Shown here in pieces: positions 17,792 to 26,213 of a stretch of 64,000 nucleotides of DNA. The translations under genes and the position numbers were made by a program. This DNA comes from Sphingobacteriaceae bacterium (GTDB lineage Bacteria > Bacteroidota > Bacteroidia > B-17B0 > Aurantibacillaceae). The notes under the pieces are model-generated. The model saw nothing but the letters and a program-made list of their open reading frames with translations, was not told the origin of the DNA and searched no databases. Position 1 is the stretch's first letter, and every line of letters starts with the position of its first letter. Where the stretch lies: the NCBI GenBank assembly GCA_016705695.1, contig JADJLA010000009.1, positions 62,001 to 126,000 on the forward strand, in the 5' to 3' direction.

Positions 17792-19025
17792 TTATTTTTT
17801 AAATAGTATAGAGTAGAGCAGTTTGAATTTTGAAATATACCATTTGCCACAATTTTCAATTGATCCTTTGTGACCTTATTATATTTTTCAATTTCATTAT
17901 TAATTTCGTTGGCATTACCTAAAAGTTCGCTTATGGCAAGATTGGTGGCTTTGGTCAACACATCTGTTTCGCTAAATGTAATGCTCGACTCAACCTTGTT
18001 CTTGCATTTTTGTAATTCATCATCACTTATCGATCCATTTTTAGTTTCTCCAATTCTTCTACAATGGCACTTTCTGCTACCTTCACATCAATCCCATCGT
18101 TTAGTTTACCTGATATTACAAGTAATCCCGGATCAAAATCCCCACTTACGTAAGCGTTTATTTCGCTGAATAATTGTTTGTTCTTTACAAGTGAGATATA
18201 TAAACGTGATGAATTTCCTCTTGACAAAATATCCGAAAGCACATCTGTAGCATAATAATTATCGTCTAATCTGCTGCACATGTGATAGGTTTTATAAATA
18301 GCATTTGCAGGAACATCTTTGTGAACTGTTAGTTCTCTCGATTGCGTTTGTTTTTGTTCAATTGGCAGATCGCGTTTTGTTTTTGGCTGCGCGGCAATTG
18401 GTTCAAACCATTTCTCAGATAATTCTTTCACGTGTTTTAACTCTACGTTGCCTGCAACAACCATGATGGCATTTGCAGGATGGTAGTGTTTTTTAAAGAA
18501 GCCTTTTACATCATCCATTACTGCAGTTTCAATATGACTGATCTCTTTTCCAATTGTTGCCCATTTGTACGGATGGTTCTTAAATGCAAGTGGACGCAAC
18601 AACAACCATACATCACCATACGGCTGATTCAAATAGCGTTGTTTAAATTCTTCAATTACAACACTGCGTTGTACTTCTAAACTTTTATCGGTAAAAGCTA
18701 AACTCAACATTCTGTCACTCTCCAACCAAAAAGCAGTTTCTAAATTTTCTGCAGGTACAGTACAATAGTAATTGGTAATATCGTTGGTAGTAAAAGCGTT
18801 ATTTTCTCCTCCAACTAACTGTAGCGGTTCGTCGTAATTTGGAATATTAACACTACCGCCAAACATCAAGTGTTCAAATAAGTGTGCAAATCCTGTTTTA
18901 CTTTCATCTTCATCGCGAGCGCCAACATCATATAAAATGTTAACACATGCCATTGGAGTGCTTTTATCCTGGTGAACAATAACTTTTAAACCATTCTTTA
19001 AAGTAAATCTGTCAAATTCGATCAT
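17792..19025 (-). CDS. Active M16-family zinc peptidase, frameshifted near its C-terminus
   Basis: The open frame runs from ATG 19025 to a stop at 18027-18029 (332 residues). It has the zinc motif HLFEH at residues 48-52 and the downstream Glu in VVIEEFKQRYLNQPYG near 130, so it is the catalytically competent partner type. The frame is lost in a five-T run at 18038-18042 (plus strand). With one more base the protein continues LKNGSISDDELQKCKN and on to ...NCSTLYYLKNK, stopping at 17792-17794 and giving about 411 residues, the normal length. The restored stop abuts the start codon of the HD-CoaD gene. A homopolymer error is the likeliest cause. It probably pairs with the zinc-less homologue at 13705-14988. 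Confidence 0.85.
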
Positions 19026-19134
19026 TGTCCGTTCTAGTAGTTGAAATATTTTATAAATTTAAGCTAAATTTTAAATTTCATCAATTATATATTAGCGTGC
19101 ATTTAGTTTAATTAATGGTAAAAGCGAAAGAAAT

Positions 19135-19547
19135 TTGGACATCGACGACGAAATAATTAGTGCTGTTGGCACATTTAAGGCCACCGTTTATTTGCTTAAA
19201 GGAAACATTGTAAAGATAGTTCCTCACGAAAATATTGAAATGGATGTGAAAGATCTTGAAGAGATCCAAAAGATCAAATTTGATCTGGTTGGTGAACGAA
19301 AATACGCGGTTATGTTTGTTACACCTGACATGGGCGTTATGACAAAAGAAGGAAGAGCGTTTGCATCAGGGCCGCTTGTGAACAGAAATGCAGTTGCAAA
19401 AGCTATTGTGATTAAAAATATTGGTATGCGTTTGATGGCGTCTCCTTTTTTATAAAATTCAATAAGCCACTTGTTGAGCACCGTATGTTTGAGAAAGAAG
19501 AGGATGCGATTCAATGGCTTCGAAATAAGCTGGATACTACACCTTAA
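19135..19547 (+). CDS. DUF7793-like (STAS/SpoIIAA-like fold) protein, frameshifted
   Basis: The open frame ends at 19453-19455 after ...RLMASPFL. One more base in the T-run 19446-19451 gives PFFIKFNKPLVEHRMF and then EEDAIQWLRNKLDTTP to TAA 19545-19547, for about 137 residues. The ending (KxNKP...R.F..E..A..WL) is characteristic of small STAS/SpoIIAA-like Bacteroidota proteins (DUF7793); their role is unknown, possibly regulatory. The start is uncertain: the frame opens at a TTG (19135), while the nearest ATG (19115) is in a different frame, so the 5' end may hold a second error. The 3' end overlaps the convergent nitronate monooxygenase by about 11 bp. Confidence 0.65.
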
Positions 19548-20485
19548 GAGAACCTAACCTCTCAAGTGTTGATCTGAATTCAGTCATTAATTCTTGAACT
19601 ACTTCTGCCGCGGGTTTAATTTCTTTGATACCAGCACTCACTTGACCAATTTCCAATTCACCTTCATCCAGATCACCCTCAAACATTCCTTTTTTTGCTC
19701 GTGCACGCCCTAATAATTTCTCTATTTGTTCCTTTAGAAGCGCCGCTTTTTTCGGCTTCATCTACTTCTTTAAAGAATTTATTTTTTATCAATCGCACAG
19801 GGGTAAGTTGTTTTAAAGTGAGTTGAGTATCCCCTTCATTTGTACTAATAACAGCATTCTTAAAGTTTATATGCGCACTACTTTCGGGGGTTGCGACAAA
19901 ACGACTTCCAATTTGCACTGCATCGGCGCCAAGCGCAAAAGCCGCTGCCATTTGGCTTCCACTACCAATTCCTCCGGCAGCAATGAGAGGTAACGTAATA
20001 GCTTTCCGAACCTGCGGTATCAAAACAAAGGTTGTGGTTTCTTCACGGCCGTTATGTCCACCTGCTTCAAAACCTTCGGCTACAATAGCATCTACCCCGG
20101 CTTCTTGGCATTTAAAAGCAAATTTCACGGCACTCACCACATGAACTACGGTAATTCCATGGTCTTTGAGGTGTTTGGTCCAAGTTTTTGGATTTCCGGC
20201 ACTAGTAAATACAACTTTTACCCCCTCCTCAATAATGATCTTTATATGCTCTTCAATATTTGGATATAAAAGCGGCACATTTACTCCAAAAGGTTTATCG
20301 GTTGCGGCTTTACATTTTTTAATATGTTCACGTAATACATCAGAATACATTGAGCCGGATCCTATCAAACCAAGACCACCTGCATTACTCACGGCACTTG
20401 CCAATTCCCACCCGCTGCACCAAATCATTCCGGCTTGTATTATTGGGTATTTTATATTGAATAATTTAGTGATAGGATTTGTCAT
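19537..20485 (-). CDS. Nitronate monooxygenase / FabK-like flavoprotein, frameshifted
   Basis: Two overlapping frames make one protein. The N-terminal frame (20485 downwards) has YPIIQAGMIWCSGWELASAV, VVHVVSAVKFAFKCQEAGVD, AEGFEAGGHNGRE (the conserved His region of NMO) and LIAAGGIGSGSQMAAAFALG (FMN phosphate binding). It is disrupted at a six-T run (19747-19752, plus strand); removing one base joins it to EKAALLKEQIEKLLGRARAK and the end ...ERLGSLKV at 19537-19539. The restored length is about 315 residues, normal for the family. Members oxidise alkyl nitronates with FMN, and FabK relatives reduce enoyl-ACP; the AGGHNGRE motif points to the NMO type. The substrate is not determined by sequence. 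Confidence 0.85.
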
Positions 20486-20559
20486 AAAATGAAGATGAAT
20501 TTATTTAACAAATTTGCTGAAAAATATCAAAAAACCCCTGTTTTTTCGCTAAATTTCTA

Positions 20560-20567
20560 TATATTTG
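20560..20567 (+). promoter_or_regulatory. -7 element TATATTTG upstream of the second PorG-like gene
   Basis: An exact match to the Bacteroidota -7 consensus TAnnTTTG, ending 21 nt before ATG 20589. No good TTTG -33 box is found at the usual distance, so only the -7 element is called. It supports the ATG at 20589 rather than the upstream in-frame TTG, which would overlap this element. Confidence 0.45.
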
Positions 20568-20588
20568 GGTTTGAATTATTTTAACCTC

Positions 20589-21500
20589 ATGAAAAAGGGA
20601 CTTTTTGCTATATTTTTTGTACTTTCTTTAGGCCTGAATGCTCAGTGGTTATGGGAATACGGTGGATCTATAGGCGCAACCAATTATTTAGGTGATATTG
20701 GCGGAAAAGAGAAGACACGTAGGGATTTTGTATCTGACATGAAGCTTTCAAAAACGCGTTGGAATGCCGGTATATTTACACGTTACAAATGGCGTCAAAA
20801 TGTATCATTCAAATTTGCGTTCGATTATTTAAGGGTTGAGGGAGATGACAAATTATCAACTAATGCAGGACGTCACTATCGCAATTTCAATTTCAAGAAT
20901 GATATTTTTTCTCTTACTTCAACGGCTCAATATTTTTTCTTTACTGATCCGGATCTAGGGAATACTTACCGATACAAAAATAGTTTCAGGGCTTATGTCT
21001 TTGGAGGTGTTGGAGGTTTTTATACCAGTCCAAAATCACGTTACCAAGGAGACTGGGTTAAAATGAGAGATTATTTTGTAGAAGGTTACGAATACAAAAA
21101 GATAGTTTTTGGCTTACCTGTTGGGGTTGGTTTTTATTTTACTTTCAACAAACGTAATCGTTGGGGCTTTGAGTTCAACTACATGAAAACCTTTACCGAT
21201 TATTTGGATGATATTAGTGGAAATTATCCTGATCCAATAGCAACAGATCCGTTTACTGCGGGATTGACTTTAAGAACAACAGAGCTATCGGTTGAAGAGC
21301 AGAATGCCAATATTGGCGCTTACAAATCTCATGGCGCAGGCCAAAAGCGCGGAGATCCTACCAATAAGGACGCTATTGTTTACGCAACATTCAGTTATAG
21401 CAAAGTTATTCGTGGTAAGAGTAGCTTCTATCGTTCTAAACACAACAAGTTCTTCGGAAAAAATAGAAGAAAAGTTCGTAAGATCAGGGCTAAGTTCTAA
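20589..21500 (+). CDS. PorG-like (DUF6089) outer-membrane beta-barrel protein, paralogue
   Basis: A 303-residue protein from ATG 20589 with signal peptide MKKGLFAIFFVLSLGLNAQ. The first strand has TNYLGDIGGKEKTRRDF, then VEGDD...YRNFNFKNDIF, both matching positions in the barrel at 260-1222 (FLGDLGG..., LRGDD...NLNFKTNVF). Aromatic-rich strands follow, and the C-terminus is again basic (RRKVRKIRAKF). DUF6089 proteins include PorG of the T9SS; two secreted proteins with T9SS tails are encoded nearby (27598 and 31026), but a direct role is inference. The next genes (DUF1573, yajC) follow closely and may be co-transcribed. Confidence 0.78.
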   Translation: MKKGLFAIFFVLSLGLNAQWLWEYGGSIGATNYLGDIGGKEKTRRDFVSDMKLSKTRWNAGIFTRYKWRQNVSFKFAFDYLRVEGDDKLSTNAGRHYRNFNFKNDIFSLTSTAQYFFFTDPDLGNTYRYKNSFRAYVFGGVGGFYTSPKSRYQGDWVKMRDYFVEGYEYKKIVFGLPVGVGFYFTFNKRNRWGFEFNYMKTFTDYLDDISGNYPDPIATDPFTAGLTLRTTELSVEEQNANIGAYKSHGAGQKRGDPTNKDAIVYATFSYSKVIRGKSSFYRSKHNKFFGKNRRKVRKIRAKF

Positions 21501-21511
21501 AAGGTAATTTC

Positions 21512-21519
21512 TATCTTTG
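21512..21519 (+). promoter_or_regulatory. -7 element TATCTTTG upstream of the DUF1573 gene
   Basis: A TAnnTTTG match ending 8 nt before the ATG at 21528, which would give an almost leaderless message. No TTTG at the -33 position is visible, so confidence is low. Confidence 0.3.
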
Positions 21520-21527
21520 CTTTCGTT

Positions 21528-21998
21528 ATGAATTTCAGAACTCTTTACATTTTCATTATAATTAGTGTATTAACTTCTTGTGGCTCTGAGGAGCATAATG
21601 GTATTGACTCGAGCGATGTTAGTAATAATGCCTCAGCAAATGGTACGATCAAAGGAAATATTCCTGAAATAAAATTTGAGGAAGACGTATTTGATTTTGG
21701 AAAGATAACACAAGGTGAAGTGGTGAGCCATGATTTTAAATTTAAAAATATTGGCAATCAACACTTGATCATATCAGGCGCAAGCGGAAGCTGTGGTTGC
21801 ACAGTGCCCAAATGGCCAAAGGAGCCCATCTTACCGGGTAAAGAAGGTAAACTGAACGTAGTATTTTCGAGTGAAGGAAAAAAAGGAATAATGGAAAAAA
21901 CGGTTACCATTGTTACTAATTGCGAACCATCAACGCGAATCATTCGCATTAAAGCGGAAGTGATCGTAATGGAAAGCATAAAAGAACCGGGTTATTAA
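21528..21998 (+). CDS. DUF1573 lipoprotein
   Basis: A 156-residue protein. Residues 1-18 form a lipoprotein signal with lipobox LTSC (Cys 18), followed by a Ser/Asn-rich linker and one immunoglobulin-like DUF1573 domain: FEEDVFDFGKITQGEVVSHDFKFKN is read across residues about 50-75, then SGSCGCTVPKWPKEP and a closing E..A.V strand. The family is abundant in Bacteroidota outer-membrane or periplasmic lipoproteins; the molecular function is unknown. It heads a conserved Bacteroidota gene string with yajC, a YbbR-domain gene and coaE, which follow here without large gaps. Confidence 0.88.
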   Translation: MNFRTLYIFIIISVLTSCGSEEHNGIDSSDVSNNASANGTIKGNIPEIKFEEDVFDFGKITQGEVVSHDFKFKNIGNQHLIISGASGSCGCTVPKWPKEPILPGKEGKLNVVFSSEGKKGIMEKTVTIVTNCEPSTRIIRIKAEVIVMESIKEPGY

Positions 21999-22021
21999 TT
22001 AAACAATAAATTTAAACAAAC

Positions 22022-22351
22022 ATGTTACAACAACTAGTGATCTTGATGGCTGGAGGAGCTCAAGGAGGCCAAGGCGGAATTATGCAATTTTTACCTTTAA
22101 TTGCCATTGTGGTGGTATTTTATTTTTTCATGATCAGACCTCAAATGAAAAAGGCAAAGGATCAAAAAAAATATATTGAGGCTTTGAAAAAAGGAGATAA
22201 AATATTAACCATTGGCGGAATTTACGGAAAGATAAACGAAGTGCGTGAAGATGGTTCAATGGTGATGGAGGTAGAAGATGGTACTAAAATGCGCATATCC
22301 AAAAATGCAGTTTCAATGGATGCAAGCAATACATTGAACCAAAACCCATAA
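22022..22351 (+). CDS. yajC: Preprotein translocase subunit YajC
   Basis: A 109-residue protein with one N-terminal transmembrane helix (FLPLIAIVVVFYFFMIRPQ, residues about 23-41) followed by the family hallmark RPQMKKAKDQKK and a small beta domain with GDKILTIGGIYGKI and VEDGTKMRISKNAV. YajC is an accessory part of the SecDF-YajC complex at the inner membrane and helps protein export. The length and the RPQ motif after the helix are standard. It lies 23 nt after the DUF1573 gene. Confidence 0.96.
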   Translation: MLQQLVILMAGGAQGGQGGIMQFLPLIAIVVVFYFFMIRPQMKKAKDQKKYIEALKKGDKILTIGGIYGKINEVREDGSMVMEVEDGTKMRISKNAVSMDASNTLNQNP

Positions 22352-22373
22352 ACATTTGAACGCAAACCAAAAT

Positions 22374-23297
22374 ATGAAACAAAAAAAGCCGAGTAAATTA
22401 TCGGCTTTTTTTATTTGTGTGTTGATAGCGACACTGCTTTGGTTATTGCACTCATTAAATACTGTATATACTAAGCAATTCTCTATCCCTATTGAATTTA
22501 AGAACTATCCTCAGAATAAACTGATGATCGAGATTCCAAAGGAGATCAAAGTGTCAGTTAAGGCAAGCGGACTTAAATTACTTATGATCGGATTAACAGA
22601 GCCATTTCCGGTTCTGCGAGTGGATCTGAATGATGTAAAGAGCGATGCAAGCAGAAGTAAATTTTATTTGTCATCAAAAATGGCAGATGTAAAAAAAATG
22701 TTTCAGTTCAAAGCAGATATTAGAAGGATACAACCAGATACCATTTCATTTATTAATAACGAAGGCACACAAAAAGAGGTGCCCGTAAAAGTTCCGCTCA
22801 GTATAAATTATACTAAAGGTTATACAGCTAAACTTATTAAGGTTGATCCTGCGCGAGTTGTTATTGCAGGAGAACTAGCAGATCTGGATGATATAGATAC
22901 AATTTACACGTTGCCCGTTTCTTTAAATGACCAACGAACTGACTTGGTTAAAACATTGACATTAATTAATCCAAACAATAAGATCGTTATAAACGCTACG
23001 GCTGTAGAATTGCACATTAGTGTTGGTAAATTGGTAGAGAAAGAAATAAGCGTGCCGATAAAATTAGAGAATGCAGATGAACATTTCAAATATTCGCTTT
23101 TCCCTTCAAAGGTGAAAGTAAAATACTCAGGTGTATTTGGTGAGTCGGGAGCAGACTCGTCCTTGCTTAGAGTTTTTGTGGATCTTTCACAAAGAAAGAA
23201 TAATAAATTGAGCGTGAACATGAAACTGCTTTCAGAGCACATCACTGTTTTAAGCTTCGAGCCAAAGGAAGTGGAATTTTTAATGATAAAGAAATAA
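22374..23297 (+). CDS. YbbR/CdaR-domain membrane-anchored protein
   Basis: The frame is open from an upstream TTG, but the ATG at 22374 is the better start: it gives MKQKKPSKLSAFFICVLIAT, a cytoplasmic basic stretch plus one transmembrane helix. About 280 extracytoplasmic residues follow with YbbR-like beta repeats (for example KVDPARVVIAGELADLDDID and VSVKASGL). In Firmicutes CdaR regulates the diadenylate cyclase CdaA; no cdaA is present in this window, so the partner here is unknown. The last base of its stop codon is the first base of the coaE ATG (TAATG), indicating translational coupling. Confidence 0.82.
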   Translation: MKQKKPSKLSAFFICVLIATLLWLLHSLNTVYTKQFSIPIEFKNYPQNKLMIEIPKEIKVSVKASGLKLLMIGLTEPFPVLRVDLNDVKSDASRSKFYLSSKMADVKKMFQFKADIRRIQPDTISFINNEGTQKEVPVKVPLSINYTKGYTAKLIKVDPARVVIAGELADLDDIDTIYTLPVSLNDQRTDLVKTLTLINPNNKIVINATAVELHISVGKLVEKEISVPIKLENADEHFKYSLFPSKVKVKYSGVFGESGADSSLLRVFVDLSQRKNNKLSVNMKLLSEHITVLSFEPKEVEFLMIKK

Positions 23298-23875
23298 TGA
23301 TCGTTGGATTAACAGGTGGAATAGGAACCGGTAAATCAACCGTTGCAAAACTGTTTGAATTATTGGGCGCAAAAACATTCAATAGCGACGAAAACGCAAA
23401 GCAGCAGTATTTTGTCCCCGCTATTAAACAACAAGTTATTGATCTTTTGGGAAAGGAATGCTATGCAGATGAAAGAACACTGAACAGAAAGTTCATCTCA
23501 ACTAAAATATTTTCTGACACAACGCTTCTCAAAAAGTTAAATGCGATCATACATCCGGCTGTCATAAAGGATTTTAGAGCATTTGCAAATTCATATCCGG
23601 GTAAATTGATCATTAAAGAAAGTGCACTTTTATTTGAAGTGGGTCTTATTAAAGAATTAGATAAAGTTATTCTTGTTACTTCGCCTTTGGAACTAAGAAT
23701 TGAACGAGTAATGAAACGCGATAACTTAAGTAGGGAAGAGATAATGAATAAAATAAAAAGTCAGTTAAGCGACGAAGAAAAATTAAAACTGACCGATCTT
23801 GTGATAAGGAATGATGAGAAAGAATTTTTGATCACGCAAACGCTTGCTATTTTCAATAAATTGAATCATGTTTAG
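23297..23875 (+). CDS. coaE: Dephospho-CoA kinase
   Basis: A 192-residue cytosolic kinase with P-loop GLTGGIGTGKST (residues 4-15), the IHPAV substrate segment near 95, the ESALLFEVGL core strand near 120 and the LVTSPLELRIERVMKRD lid region near 136. It phosphorylates dephospho-CoA in the last step of coenzyme A synthesis. A CoaD-like domain for the preceding step is encoded at 16808-17791. It overlaps the YbbR gene by 1 nt and the next gene by 8 nt, so all three are probably translated from one message. Confidence 0.96.
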   Translation: MIVGLTGGIGTGKSTVAKLFELLGAKTFNSDENAKQQYFVPAIKQQVIDLLGKECYADERTLNRKFISTKIFSDTTLLKKLNAIIHPAVIKDFRAFANSYPGKLIIKESALLFEVGLIKELDKVILVTSPLELRIERVMKRDNLSREEIMNKIKSQLSDEEKLKLTDLVIRNDEKEFLITQTLAIFNKLNHV

Positions 23876-24296
23876 GAAAGATTATTTACAAAGGCAATTT
23901 GAGGAGTTTGGTAAAGTATTGGCCACTATTTTAGGATTTAAAAAGAGTGGCGACATGCAAAGTTTTGAGAATGAAATAGAAAAGGCAGTAAAAACGTTTA
24001 CCGCTTTAGAACTAGATGCATTGCTAAAAATGGATCTTGAGTCTTTTGAAAAAATGGTTAAGCATAACGAAACATTAAGGCCCGATCAAATAAAAATATT
24101 AGCTGATCTTTTTTACGAACGCTCTTTTGTATTTGATAAGCAAGAACAAGCAGAAGATATGAAGGATATGCTTAGTAGAGCTTATTTTTTATACAAACGC
24201 TATACTCAGGAATTAACCGCCAACGAATTCAATTTAGAAGTGAATTATCGCCTGCAAATGATCACCGAGATCATTCACCAACCCAATCTGCAATAA
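23868..24296 (+). CDS. Small helical protein resembling DUF6483
   Basis: A 142-residue, wholly helical, soluble protein with no signal peptide. The start MFRKDYLQRQFEEFGKVLAT resembles the DUF6483 family (M.RxDYLxRQIEEF), whose function is unknown; a C-terminal TPR-like stretch (AYFLYKRYTQELTANEFNLE) is visible. It overlaps the end of coaE by 8 nt (ATG inside the coaE C-terminus) and convergently overlaps the TolB-like gene by 26 bp. No catalytic motif is seen. Confidence 0.6.
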   Translation: MFRKDYLQRQFEEFGKVLATILGFKKSGDMQSFENEIEKAVKTFTALELDALLKMDLESFEKMVKHNETLRPDQIKILADLFYERSFVFDKQEQAEDMKDMLSRAYFLYKRYTQELTANEFNLEVNYRLQMITEIIHQPNLQ

Positions 24297-25308
24297 ACAA
24301 ATTAGTATCTCGTGTGCCTTGGTTATTGCGGTTACTCGACCAGATCAATTTTTTTCCATCAGGCGAGAACATTGGAAAAGCATTGAAATAACTTTCTTTG
24401 GTAATTGCTTCCAATCCTGTACCGTCAATATTGATCATGTACAATTGAAAATCAAAACCTCTTTTGCTATGATGATTAGAAGAAAAAACGATCTTATTTC
24501 CCTTCGGTAAAAAGTAAGGTGCCCAGTTAGCCTTACCTAGCTTTGTTATTTGCTTGAGATCGCTACCATCCAGGTTACAAGTGAAAATTTCCATTGTAGT
24601 TGGTGCAACTAAATGTTTTTCTAAATAGTATTTATATTCTTTTATCTCTTCTTCCGAATTAGGACGAGATGCACGGAAAACTAATTTTTTTCCATCAGCC
24701 GAAAAGAAAGCGCCACCATCGTAACCTAGTGTATTTGTAATTTGTTTTTGATTTTTACCGTTAATATCCATGATCCATAATTCCAGATCGCCACTTCTAT
24801 CACTTGTAAAAACTATTTTATCTCCTTTTGGCGAAACGGTTGCCTCTGCATCATAACCAGGAGAGTTGGTTAGTTGTTTTTTGATCTTTCCCTTTTGATC
24901 GGCCACAAAAATATCAAACTCCGAATATACAGCCCATAGGTATTTTCCAATTTCAACAGGGGCAGCAGGGCAGGTATCATGTTTTAAATGTGTGGAAGCA
25001 TACAGTATGTCTTTTCCATTTGGCATATAATAACTACAGGTGGTTCTGCCTTTTCCTGTACTTATCATCACTGGCTTGTAATTAGTGTCAGCAGCGGCTT
25101 TTGAAAGATCCATTGTAAAGATCTGATCGCAACTCAAGCCCCATTTTTTATTATTGCTTTGAAAACTAACGTGATTTCCATTGGGGGAAAAATATGCCTC
25201 GGCATTATCACCTCCGTAAGTGAGTTTTTGAATGTTCTTTAAATGTTTTTCCTGTGCAAGGCAAAAAATGAACGAAAATAAGAAGACAAAATTCAGTAAC
25301 AGTTTCAT
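24271..25308 (-). CDS. Secreted TolB-like WD40/PD40 beta-propeller protein
   Basis: The ATG at 25308 is preferred, giving MKLLLNFVFLFSFIFCLAQ as a signal peptide; the longer open frame would bury it. The mature protein has about six PD40/TolB-type units, each ending like SPNGNHVSFQS, SPKGDKIVFTSDRSGDLELW or SPDGKKLIWSSNRNNQG. TolB-type propellers in the periplasm usually bind proteins or peptides; in Bacteroidota such stand-alone propellers are common and mostly uncharacterised. It follows the mannosyltransferase gene by 10 nt and may share its transcript. Confidence 0.85.
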   Translation of the reverse strand: MKLLLNFVFLFSFIFCLAQEKHLKNIQKLTYGGDNAEAYFSPNGNHVSFQSNNKKWGLSCDQIFTMDLSKAAADTNYKPVMISTGKGRTTCSYYMPNGKDILYASTHLKHDTCPAAPVEIGKYLWAVYSEFDIFVADQKGKIKKQLTNSPGYDAEATVSPKGDKIVFTSDRSGDLELWIMDINGKNQKQITNTLGYDGGAFFSADGKKLVFRASRPNSEEEIKEYKYYLEKHLVAPTTMEIFTCNLDGSDLKQITKLGKANWAPYFLPKGNKIVFSSNHHSKRGFDFQLYMINIDGTGLEAITKESYFNAFPMFSPDGKKLIWSSNRNNQGTRDTNLFIADWVGE

Positions 25309-25318
25309 TTTAGAATTA

Positions 25319-26029
25319 TTAATATTTTTTAAAACGCATTTGCAGAACACCTAAAAAAGCTTCTTTAAAGATCTTTGAGCTCATTTTACTAGTTCCCAAT
25401 ACGCGATCAACAAAGGTAATTGGAACTTCAACCAGTTTAAATCCTTTGCGATAAGCCGTGTATTTCATTTCTATTTGAAAAGCATAACCCATGAATTTGA
25501 TATTATCAAGATCAATAGTTTCAAGAACTTTTCGTTTGTAACATTTAAATCCGGCGGTAGTATCTTTTACATTGAACCAAAGTATCAAACGAACGTAAAG
25601 CGAAGCAAAATAAGAAAGCAAAATGCGCTTCATGTCCCAATTACTCACATTTCCGCCATTTACATAGCGCGAACCAATGGCCACGTCGGCATTGCCCTGA
25701 CAAGCGCTTAGTAATCGCGTAAGATCATCTGGGTTATGACTAAAATCGCAATCCATTTCAAAAATAAATTCATAAGGTCGCTGCAAAGCCCATTTAAAGC
25801 CGTGTATATAAGCTGTTCCTAATCCCATTTTTCCTTTACGTTCTTCAATAAAAAGCGCTTGCGAAAATTCTTTCTGAAGCTCCTTTACCTTGGTAGCTGT
25901 GCCGTCTGGCGAGCCATCATCAACAATAAGGATATGAAAAGGTACGCTTAATGAAAATACCTTTCTGATCATCTTCTCGATGTTCTCGATCTCGTTGTAG
26001 GTAGGGATTATGATCAGATTTTGGCTCAT
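25319..26029 (-). CDS. Polyprenol-phosphate mannosyltransferase (GT2, DPM1-like)
   Basis: A 236-residue GT2 enzyme without transmembrane segments. Visible motifs are LIIIPTYNEIENIEKMI at the N-terminus, LIVDDGSPDGTA near 34 (donor-binding DDxSxDGT), the EMDCDFSHNPDDL segment near 90 (DxD metal site) and GSRYVNGGNVSNW near 117, which identify the dolichol/polyprenol monophosphomannose synthase group. It would transfer mannose from GDP-mannose to a polyprenyl phosphate, providing donors for membrane GT-C enzymes. The GT-C-like protein at 14992-16833 is a possible user (inference). Confidence 0.92.
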   Translation of the reverse strand: MSQNLIIIPTYNEIENIEKMIRKVFSLSVPFHILIVDDGSPDGTATKVKELQKEFSQALFIEERKGKMGLGTAYIHGFKWALQRPYEFIFEMDCDFSHNPDDLTRLLSACQGNADVAIGSRYVNGGNVSNWDMKRILLSYFASLYVRLILWFNVKDTTAGFKCYKRKVLETIDLDNIKFMGYAFQIEMKYTAYRKGFKLVEVPITFVDRVLGTSKMSSKIFKEAFLGVLQMRFKKY

Positions 26030-26213
26030 TGAATGGGATTGCTAATATAACAATAATTTATGTGTGGCATTTTAACGCAAATAGGGTATTTGTTAGTACT
26101 AAATGGAATTATTAAACATATAATGTTCGTTAAAAAACCATAATGACTTCTGTTTTTAAAGCCCTTCTTTTAACTTTAGCCTATAATGAGCCTCGTTTAA
26201 ATTAAAACCTATT

